Assembly (NCBI GenBank): GCA_031539425.1
Contig: JAVKLI010000009.1
Span: 1 to 12,694 of the forward strand
From: UBA4416 sp031539425
GTDB lineage: Bacteria; Bacteroidota; Bacteroidia; B-17B0; Aurantibacillaceae
Direction of reading: 5' to 3'
DNA length: 12,694 nucleotides
Shown: positions 1 to 4,774 of the stretch, piece by piece
How positions within the stretch are numbered: the first letter of the stretch is position 1
Layout of the letters: the number at the start of each line of letters is the position of its first letter
Translations under genes and position numbers: made by a program
Notes under the pieces: generated by a model
What the model saw: the letters and a program-made list of their open reading frames with translations, nothing else
Told to the model about the DNA's origin: nothing
The model's database searches: none

Positions 1-313
1 ACTTACCGCTTTTGATGGTGTAGCCATTGGGCAAACCTAATTGTTTGCAAATATCAGATGGCAATACCATATCGGCATCCACTATAAAAAACTCAGCAGT
101 AAAATGTTTTATAAATAACTTATCGGGTATGTTGCGCATGGCTAAGGTAATGCTAATGCCCTTTTCGTTCTGTTTTATTTGGCCCTCCAAACAAGTTTCG
201 CACTTTGTTTCAATAACCTGCTCTAGCAACTCTATTTTACAAACACCATAGCCATCGCAATGGGGCTGGGAGCCTAAGGTTAATAGGATGCGGATGAGTA
301 TATCTAAGTTCAT
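1..313 (-). CDS. Hypothetical protein, C-terminus cut off by window edge
   Basis: An open frame runs from an ATG at 313-311 to the window edge without a stop, giving the first 104 residues of a longer protein. I do not recognise the family. It starts MNLDILIRILLTLGSQ, a short hydrophobic stretch too weak for a clear signal peptide. It has cysteines at 19, 25, 38, 41 and 89, including CDGYGVC and CETC, which could bind metal or form disulfides. The codon use looks coding, and the opposite-strand frame at 27-251 is its shadow. No Shine-Dalgarno sequence precedes the ATG; the upstream bases are A/T only. It points the same way as the secreted-protein genes to its right, but a terminator lies between, so co-transcription with them is unlikely. 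Confidence 0.65.
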   Translation of the reverse strand, partial: MNLDILIRILLTLGSQPHCDGYGVCKIELLEQVIETKCETCLEGQIKQNEKGISITLAMRNIPDKLFIKHFTAEFFIVDADMVLPSDICKQLGLPNGYTIKSGK

Positions 314-436
314 ATTTTATTTAATATTTTCTGTTTATAGATAAATCACAAGAATTTTCATCACAATTTAATGGGATAATGCAACGGCGCAATTCCAAAT
401 CTTTTTATAGTATTTGAGCAATAAAGATTTCTTTAC

Positions 437-616
437 TTATGTATTACTTTTATTCGATTTAAGAATTTTAATTATTAAAATTGCATTACCAGGAAATATT
501 AAACAAAACCACTTTAATAATCCATTATGATCTTGAATAAAGAAGTATAAACTAATTATAGCTAATGCAGTTATAACTGAAATTATTATTATTTTTTTTA
601 TAACATTTGTTTTCAT
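437..616 (-). CDS. Possible small two-helix membrane protein, 59 aa
   Basis: A short frame from ATG 616-614 to TAA 439-437 encodes 59 residues. The N-terminus is basic (MKTNVIKK), followed by a hydrophobic stretch at about residues 9-27, a polar turn with QDHNG at 28-32, a second hydrophobic stretch at about 33-49, and a basic tail. This fits a small inner-membrane protein with two helices. Against it, A/T-rich DNA easily yields hydrophobic frames, there is no ribosome binding site, and the frame begins only 14 bases past the T-tract of a predicted terminator, so it would need its own promoter or read-through. No family is recognised. Confidence 0.4.
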   Translation of the reverse strand: MKTNVIKKIIIISVITALAIISLYFFIQDHNGLLKWFCLIFPGNAILIIKILKSNKSNT

Positions 617-629
617 TATTTTGAAGATT

Positions 630-685
630 AAAAAAAGTTAATCAAATAAAGTTATATAAAATAATTATACTTAACTTGATTAACT
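630..685 (-). terminator. Rho-independent terminator after the 242-aa secreted-protein gene
   Basis: A perfect 10-bp inverted repeat, AGTTAATCAA (636-645) and TTGATTAACT (676-685), encloses an A/T-rich loop that can pair further. Read leftward, the second arm is followed directly by a run of Ts (complement of the A-run at 631-636). It starts 18 bases after the stop codon of the minus-strand gene at 703, the expected position and direction for a terminator. The stem is A/T-rich, so efficiency is uncertain. Confidence 0.6.
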
Positions 686-702
686 CTTTAATTATTTATC
701 GA

Positions 703-1431
703 TTAATTAACTGAATTCCAATAAAATGCAGAATATTTTAATACACTTAAAAATATAGATACTTGTTCTAACTCACTCTCATTCAATTCTTTTTGAGTTA
801 ATATGTTTTTTTCTATTATCACAAATTCATTGTAAAACTCATCAATTGTAGTAGTAGCCTTTAATTTATCTAGTGCAATTAAAAATTGCTTATTAAAATT
901 ATCATTATCAATATTAAATAAGTTAACAATACGATTATTTTCAGATAAATTTAACTTTCTAAAATTTTCTATTAGTGGTATAAACTCTAATCGTGTATTT
1001 ACACAATCGTCGCTATATATTGGAAATTTTATAGATATCATATTTTTAAGATTATTATACATAAAGTCTAACCCTTTAGAATTTTTAAACCCTTTAATAT
1101 ATTCATCTATAATTATATTATGCTTTTTTCCTATTTCTTCCATTGTATTAATTGAACTAATAGGAACTTCTATCAAATTATGTTTAGGAGTAATATCATG
1201 CGGTCCATCAAAAGGAATGACTAAATCTAAAGATGCCCCAACACCACCAATCAAAGCCCCAGCAACAATTGCTAAAGGATGTGGACAAAATTGACCGACG
1301 GCTGACGCTCCGCTAAATGCACCAGATGCATCTTTAAGAGCATATACCCACCATGGTTTTGCTGAAGCAGTATTTTGAAATAAAATAGTTAATATAATCG
1401 CTATTGTTAAAATTGATTTTTTCATAATCAT
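703..1431 (-). CDS. Secreted protein with Gly/Ala-rich segment, function unknown
   Basis: This 242-aa protein has a clear signal peptide: basic MIMKK, a hydrophobic core, and a likely cut after TASA at residue 24. The mature chain opens with KPWWVYALKDASGAF and a small-residue, glycine- and alanine-rich stretch to about residue 72 (GALIGGVGASLDL), which could insert into or lie on a membrane. The part from 73 on is polar, Lys/Asn-rich and probably helical, with Cys49 and Cys143. The glycine-rich start recalls bacteriocin-like or pore-forming peptides in composition only; no family is recognised. Either ATG 1431-1429 or 1425-1423 (Met3) could be the start. The upstream leader is nearly identical to that of the cysteine-rich secreted-protein gene at 1666-2496, so the two are probably regulated alike. 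A terminator follows. Confidence 0.75.
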   Translation of the reverse strand: MIMKKSILTIAIILTILFQNTASAKPWWVYALKDASGAFSGASAVGQFCPHPLAIVAGALIGGVGASLDLVIPFDGPHDITPKHNLIEVPISSINTMEEIGKKHNIIIDEYIKGFKNSKGLDFMYNNLKNMISIKFPIYSDDCVNTRLEFIPLIENFRKLNLSENNRIVNLFNIDNDNFNKQFLIALDKLKATTTIDEFYNEFVIIEKNILTQKELNESELEQVSIFLSVLKYSAFYWNSVN

Positions 1432-1527
1432 TCTGGCTTAAATGCGTAAGCCTTACGTTTTTGTTTGTTGTTTGGTTTTACACTGTGCAAAACTTTGGCA
1501 CAAACATGCAGCACAAATATTTAATTA
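1417..1527 (-). repeat. Shared leader, copy A (upstream of the 242-aa gene)
   Basis: This stretch of about 110 bp covers the start codons and upstream region of the 242-aa gene and is repeated at 2482-2587. About 40 bases around the start codon are identical, and the rest differs by a few substitutions and about 5 bases of length. In the transcribed direction it contains CATGTTTG, a near match to the Bacteroidota -7 box TAnnTTTG, then GTTTTGCACAGTGTAAAAC (hairpin with one G-U pair, 1475-1493), then CGTAAGGCTTACG and the overlapping GGCTTACGCATTTAAGCC just before the start codon. It probably carries promoter, operator or leader-RNA signals. No -33 box is obvious. Confidence 0.7.
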
Positions 1528-1564
1528 AAGGTGGGGTTTAAAAACTAATTTTTAGAACCCACCT
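1522..1564 (-). terminator. Terminator after the cysteine-rich secreted-protein gene
   Basis: AGGTGGG (1529-1535) and CCCACCT (1558-1564) form a G/C-rich 7-bp stem. It continues through TT/AA and TAAAAA/TTTTTA around a CTAA loop, with single-base bulges. Read leftward the stem is followed by TTTAATTAAAT, a broken T-tract. It lies 39 bases beyond the TAA at 1603-1605 and about 100 bases beyond the TGA at 1666-1668. That spacing fits the TAA better as the original gene end. Confidence 0.55.
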
Positions 1565-1602
1565 AAAATTAAAGTGCTATTATTAATATAACATTATTCT
1601 CT

Positions 1603-1668
1603 TTAGTCTTTTATTGATATACCTCCATCATTATTTTTAACTAAGGCTGACCCAGTACATGACTTTCA
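1603..1668 (-). other. In-frame coding-like extension behind the TGA of the Cys-rich gene
   Basis: After the TGA at 1668-1666 the same frame continues for 20 sense codons to a TAA at 1605-1603. The decoded tail (KSCTGSALV..., ending ...ISIKD) aligns without gaps to residues 112-131 of the same protein: both have a cysteine three codons after the TGA position, CT, S, N, G and I at matching places. The TGA falls exactly on the position of Cys111. This suggests a recent Cys (TGT or TGC) to TGA change, or read-through of the stop. It is unlikely to be random intergenic DNA. Confidence 0.6.
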
Positions 1669-2496
1669 GCTACTAGAATTACAAGCATCTACCCCCGGAT
1701 ATGGTATCCATATAGATTTACATGAACCGCTACCGTTACAAGTGCAAGACCAAGAACTGGTGCCACTCCCACCATTTATTTGTATTAGATTTTGATTTTT
1801 TTCTATTACTTCTTTTGGCATCATCAAAGCCATAGTATTTCCATAAAAATCAACTAGAATGTATCCAAAATCTACAGAAGGATTTGCGCCGCTTTTAATT
1901 TTAGAAACATCATTTTTACTAAAAGCTGAATTTAAATAGGCATCAATGATTGTTTTTGCATCATCAAATTCAAATATTGAAAAATTTAGATTATTAAAAT
2001 AGGGTATTTCGTCAGAATTAAATAGATCAAAAAGCGTTTCTTTGTCTATTTTTTTACTTGATAAAAATTTTAATGGATTTTTGTCGTTTTGAATTATTCC
2101 TAAAATTACTACTTCAATATCGCCTGAATTTCCAATAAAAGCTTCGCTTTTAGTACAATCGCTACACCTAACCATAACACAGGCAAATTTTCCACTTGCT
2201 TGAGCTGGACTGCATCCACCAGACTCTTTATTACAAAGGCAAGATACTGAACCTCCGCCTTCTTGAGATAAGTTATTAGTTCTTGTATTTTTAACAATGT
2301 ATTTATAACCGTTTTGTAAAACAACCTTAGTGCTACCATTATCATTTTGGTACAATTTTGTCCCTTTTGGCATAGGAAAAGACCTATCATTGTTTATCAT
2401 GTCTATTGTTTCAAATGAGATTTCTTTTTGAGAATATGTACAATTGATTGTACATATAATGAGGGTAAGAATTAAAATTATTTTTTTCATAATCAT
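1666..2496 (-). CDS. Secreted protein with two six-cysteine modules, function unknown; probably truncated by a TGA
   Basis: This 276-aa protein begins with a signal peptide (MIMKKIILILTLIICTINC, likely cut after TYSQ at 20-23, a common Bacteroidota pattern). Module 1 has cysteines at 86, 88, 95, 106, 111 and 114 (CxC, x6, C, x10, C, x4, CxxC) after a GGGS linker. A middle domain of about 115 residues without cysteines follows. Module 2 has cysteines at 251, 253, 259 and 272, after GGSGTSS. The stop TGA at codon 277 stands where module 2's fifth cysteine belongs, and a sixth follows in frame. The modules could be disulfide-stabilised or metal-binding; I cannot name the family. The gene shares its leader with the 242-aa gene. 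It is divergent from a broken XRE regulator across a gap rich in GGAAAC sites. The frame at 2109-2390 is a shadow. Confidence 0.75.
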   Translation of the reverse strand: MIMKKIILILTLIICTINCTYSQKEISFETIDMINNDRSFPMPKGTKLYQNDNGSTKVVLQNGYKYIVKNTRTNNLSQEGGGSVSCLCNKESGGCSPAQASGKFACVMVRCSDCTKSEAFIGNSGDIEVVILGIIQNDKNPLKFLSSKKIDKETLFDLFNSDEIPYFNNLNFSIFEFDDAKTIIDAYLNSAFSKNDVSKIKSGANPSVDFGYILVDFYGNTMALMMPKEVIEKNQNLIQINGGSGTSSWSCTCNGSGSCKSIWIPYPGVDACNSSS

Positions 2497-2587
2497 TCTG
2501 GCTTAAATGCGTAAGCCTTACGTTTTGGTTTTGAGTTTTACACTGTGTAAAACTTCGGTACAAACATGCAGCACAAATGTTTAATTA
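2482..2587 (-). repeat. Shared leader, copy B (upstream of the Cys-rich gene)
   Basis: This is the second copy of the leader seen at 1417-1527. It starts in the T-run of the coding sequence, covers both candidate ATGs (2496 and 2490), and ends at TTAATTA. Here the first hairpin is a perfect inverted repeat, GTTTTACACAGTGTAAAAC (2535-2553). CGTAAGGCTTACG and GGCTTACGCATTTAAGCC are identical to copy A. Because the two downstream proteins share nothing beyond MIMKK and a signal peptide, the duplicated unit is the leader, not the gene. Confidence 0.7.
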
Positions 2588-2590
2588 CAT

Positions 2591-2897
2591 AGGAAACAAT
2601 GTTTCCTGCGCATGGAAACAAAGCCTGTTTTTGTTTCCTATAAAAGTAGGCTTGCCTTTGTAAGTTCCTAAAAATGGCACTATGGGGTACAAAACAGTTT
2701 CCACTGCTATAGGAAACAAGTTTTTTATAAAACGTATGTTTCTAGGTTTTACAAGGTAAGTAGCGGTTTTACATTTTAAATTAGTTTCCAGTTTTTTAAT
2801 TTTTGTGTTTATTTTTAAAATGATAAAAGGCTATTTGTAAATCATAATAAGCCAATGCAATATATTTAAGTGTGGAAACAAATTGTAAAAAGTTTCC
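2591..2897. promoter_or_regulatory. Array of nine GGAAAC sites in a divergent intergenic region
   Basis: The 358-bp gap at 2588-2945 has no gene I can support. It holds nine exact copies of GGAAAC or its complement: 2592, 2601 (reverse), 2614, 2633 (reverse), 2697 (reverse), 2712, 2784 (reverse), 2874 and 2892 (reverse). Several pair as inverted repeats: AGGAAAC-3-GTTTCCT (2591-2607), GGAAACAAA-7-TTTGTTTCC (2614-2638) and GTTTCC-9-GGAAAC (2697-2717). In random DNA of this length and composition less than one copy is expected. A regulator binding GGAAAC half-sites is the simplest reading, and the adjacent XRE gene is the obvious candidate. Confidence 0.55.
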
Positions 2898-2898
2898 A
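2873..2898 (+). promoter_or_regulatory. Candidate autoregulatory operator of the XRE gene
   Basis: TGGAAAC (2873-2879) and GTTTCCA (2892-2898) form a 7-bp inverted repeat with a 12-base A/T-rich spacer, ending 47 bases before the ATG of the XRE-type gene. This is the GGAAAC pair closest to that start and sits where the promoter should be. Autoregulation by the XRE protein is inferred from position. Confidence 0.4.
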
Positions 2899-2945
2899 AT
2901 TTTATTTTTTTATTATTATATTTAAGCATATCAAAATTTTATATT

Positions 2946-3391
2946 ATGGAATCTCAGCACGATTGGATTATAGAGAACCTAACAACCCACATGAAAGAAA
3001 AAGGTGTAAAGATTGAAAATTTAGCCGAGCATATTGGCGTATCTAAAGGCGAATTTTCTAAAATTTTAATGGGCAGCGTAAAGATTATTTTAAGTATATA
3101 CCCAAGTTAGCAGAGTATTTAAACATAACACCTTTGCAATTGGTAGCACCCAACCAAGTAGTTCAAAATAATTATGATGGTGTTAGAAGTCCAGTAGCTA
3201 CCGCTCATATTCAAAACCACCATGCTTCCAATTCTGAACTGTATGAGCGCTTGGTAAAAGAGTGTCAAGCCCAAACTGCCAACAAAGAAGACCTATTAAA
3301 GAATGAAAGAGAAGCTAAAGAAAACTATAAACGTAAATACGAAAAAATGAAGCTTAGAGTACAAGAGCTGGAAGCGCTTTTAAAAATTTAG
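2946..3391 (+). pseudogene. Frameshifted XRE-type regulator with C-terminal coiled coil
   Basis: From ATG 2946 the frame reads MESQHDWIIENLTTHMKEKG and then a helix-turn-helix (ENLAEHIGVSKGEFSKIL), but stops at 3108-3110 after 54 aa. From about 3070 a second frame (CGT at 3077) continues RKDYFKYIPKLAEYLNITP without a break to TAG 3389-3391. One extra base near 3068-3074 would join them. An A giving SKILNGQRKDY restores the canonical XRE sequence and a 148-aa protein: HTH at about 8-62, a linker, then a charged coiled coil at about 95-148. The shorter frame from TTG 3134 is only the C-terminal piece. It may be a real inactivating deletion or a sequencing error. It probably once bound the GGAAAC sites just upstream. 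Confidence 0.75.
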
Positions 3392-3442
3392 ATGTAAATA
3401 AAATTGTAGTTATAACTTAGATTACTTATAAAGAGTTTTTTG

Positions 3443-3450
3443 TAAATTTG
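3443..3450 (+). promoter_or_regulatory. Possible -7 box of the bioA promoter
   Basis: TAAATTTG matches the Bacteroidota -7 consensus TAnnTTTG, 27 bases before the ATG at 3478. No good TTG -33 box sits at the usual spacing, so support is weak. If real, transcription starts near 3457, which excludes a TTG start at 3448 for bioA. Confidence 0.25.
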
Positions 3451-3477
3451 AAACACTTAACAAGCCAATCAAAGTTC

Positions 3478-4752
3478 ATGACCTCTATTTTACAATTAGA
3501 TAAACAATATGTTTGGCATCCATTTACCCATCTCATTAATGATGAACCCCCACTACATATTATTAAAGGCGAAGGTGCTTATTTAATTGATGCTAATAAT
3601 CATAAATTGTTAGATGCCACTTCATCGTGGTGGGTTAATTTGCATGGGCATTGTAATTCGTATATTTCAAATAAAATACAAAGTCAATTGCAACAGCTAG
3701 AACACTGTATGTTTAGCGGCATAACGCATGATGGCGCTGTAAATTTAGCAGCAAGATTAGTAGGGCATTTACCTAACAATCAATCAAAAATATTTTATTC
3801 TGATAATGGATCAACAGCCGTTGAAGTTGCCATTAAAATGACTTTACAATATTTTCATAATCAAAAAATTAAAAAAAAAAAAATCATCGCCTTTCAAAAT
3901 GCCTATCATGGCGATACTTTTGGGGGAATGAGTGTAGGGGCTCGCAATGTTTTTAACCAAGCATTTGAATCGGAGTTGTTTGAAGTAATTCATATACCTG
4001 TTCCTACACAACACAATTTTGAACAAGTAAAACAATACTTAATCTCAATTTTACAATCAAATAATGCCGTTGCAGGTTTTATATTTGAACCACTGGTACA
4101 AGGTGCAGCGGGCATGGTAATGTATGAGGCTCAATTTTTAGATGAGCTTATGGCTATTTGCAAAACATATAAAATAATTTGTATTGCCGATGAGGTGATG
4201 ACGGGCTTTGGCAGAACGGGTTGGTTTTTTGCCTCCAATTATTTAACTCAACAGCCCGATATTATTTGTTTGTCGAAAGGACTAACGGGAGGTTATATGC
4301 CTTTAGGAGTTACAAGCTGTGCGCAGTTTATTTACCAAGCTTATTTGTCTGACGATAAATCTAAAACATTTTTTCATGGTCATAGTTACACCGCTAACCC
4401 ACTAGCTTGTGCTGCTGCATTGGCTAGTTTAGATTTAATGGAGCAATCTGAAACCTGGCAAAATATTAATATGATAACTCAAGCCAACGTGGAATTTGTT
4501 ACAAAACATAAAAACCATGCCCAATTAATTAGGAGTCAATCGTTAGGTGTCATTTTAGCTTTAGAAATAAAAACATCAGATAAAACACATTATTTAAATT
4601 CACATTCACAAACGATAACTACATTTTTTTTACAACATCAAATATTAGTTCGCCCGCTTGGTAATGTGTTATATATTATTCCGCCCTACTGTATTACTAA
4701 AACAGAGTTAGAAAAAATTTATAATACGATAATTTCTTTTTTAAAAGTATGA
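3478..4752 (+). CDS. bioA: Adenosylmethionine-8-amino-7-oxononanoate aminotransferase (BioA)
   Basis: This is a class III PLP-dependent aminotransferase that converts KAPA to DAPA in biotin synthesis, normally with S-adenosylmethionine as amino donor. From ATG 3478 it is 424 aa, the usual BioA length. BioA hallmarks are YVWHPFT near the start, DATSSWWVNLHGH (which separates BioA from other class III enzymes), the PLP-phosphate loop DNGSTAVEVA, AYHGDTFGGMSVG, ADEVMTGFGRTG with the cofactor Asp, and SKGLTGGYMPLG with the Schiff-base lysine at about 267. The frame is open back to a TTG at 3448, but the ATG gives the better N-terminus. A run of 13 As encodes IKKKK mid-gene without breaking the frame. 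No other biotin genes are in view. The stop overlaps a mini-ORF relay into hemA. The opposite-strand frame at 3844-4035 is a shadow. Confidence 0.95.
   Translation: MTSILQLDKQYVWHPFTHLINDEPPLHIIKGEGAYLIDANNHKLLDATSSWWVNLHGHCNSYISNKIQSQLQQLEHCMFSGITHDGAVNLAARLVGHLPNNQSKIFYSDNGSTAVEVAIKMTLQYFHNQKIKKKKIIAFQNAYHGDTFGGMSVGARNVFNQAFESELFEVIHIPVPTQHNFEQVKQYLISILQSNNAVAGFIFEPLVQGAAGMVMYEAQFLDELMAICKTYKIICIADEVMTGFGRTGWFFASNYLTQQPDIICLSKGLTGGYMPLGVTSCAQFIYQAYLSDDKSKTFFHGHSYTANPLACAAALASLDLMEQSETWQNINMITQANVEFVTKHKNHAQLIRSQSLGVILALEIKTSDKTHYLNSHSQTITTFFLQHQILVRPLGNVLYIIPPYCITKTELEKIYNTIISFLKV
3871..3883 (+). repeat. Run of 13 As inside bioA
   Basis: An uninterrupted A13 tract encodes lysines in an IKKKKI loop just before AYHGDT. 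Such tracts are prone to replication or transcriptional slippage. The frame is intact here. Confidence 0.8.
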
Positions 4753-4774
4753 CAAAACCATGACACATTTTTGA
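4749..4774 (+). promoter_or_regulatory. Overlapping mini-ORF relay between bioA and hemA
   Basis: The bioA TGA (4750-4752) overlaps an ATG (4749-4751) that opens a four-codon frame, M-T-K-P. Its TGA (4761-4763) overlaps the next ATG (4760-4762), which opens M-T-H-F. That TGA (4772-4774) overlaps the TTG (4771-4773) at which hemA can start. So three stop-start overlaps (ATGA, ATGA, TTGA) lead from bioA to hemA. This would suit termination-reinitiation coupling; the role is inferred. Confidence 0.35.

Noticed and set aside
27..251. Plus-strand frame of 74 codons
   Set aside because: It is antisense to the minus-strand frame 1-313, which has the better coding character and an ATG start with open sequence to the window edge.
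345..366. Direct repeat ATCACAA (345-351 and 360-366) before the leftmost gene
   Set aside because: The unit is too short and common in A/T-rich DNA to call an operator without further copies.
1625..1668. Bacterial SECIS element after the TGA in the Cys-rich gene
   Set aside because: Only a short imperfect stem (ACTGG/CC-AGT with a bulge) is visible downstream of the TGA. It lacks a convincing apical loop at the right distance.
2667..2681. CCTAAAAATGGCACT resembling CCTAAAATGGCACT at 10219-10232, both upstream of XRE genes
   Set aside because: The match is short, includes an indel, has no symmetry, and the surrounding sequences do not align.
2591..2897. CRISPR-like array
   Set aside because: The repeated unit is only 6-9 bases, occurs in both orientations, and the spacing is irregular.
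3478..4752. The aminotransferase next to hemA being HemL (glutamate-1-semialdehyde aminotransferase)
   Set aside because: WHPFT and DATSSWWVNLHGH are BioA signatures and are absent from HemL.
1666..4774. Genome-wide recoding of TGA (both the Cys-rich gene and bioA end in TGA with in-frame sequence beyond)
   Set aside because: secA, hemA, surE and the other long frames contain no in-frame TGA and their tryptophans use TGG. A recoded A/T-rich genome would show many TGA sense codons.
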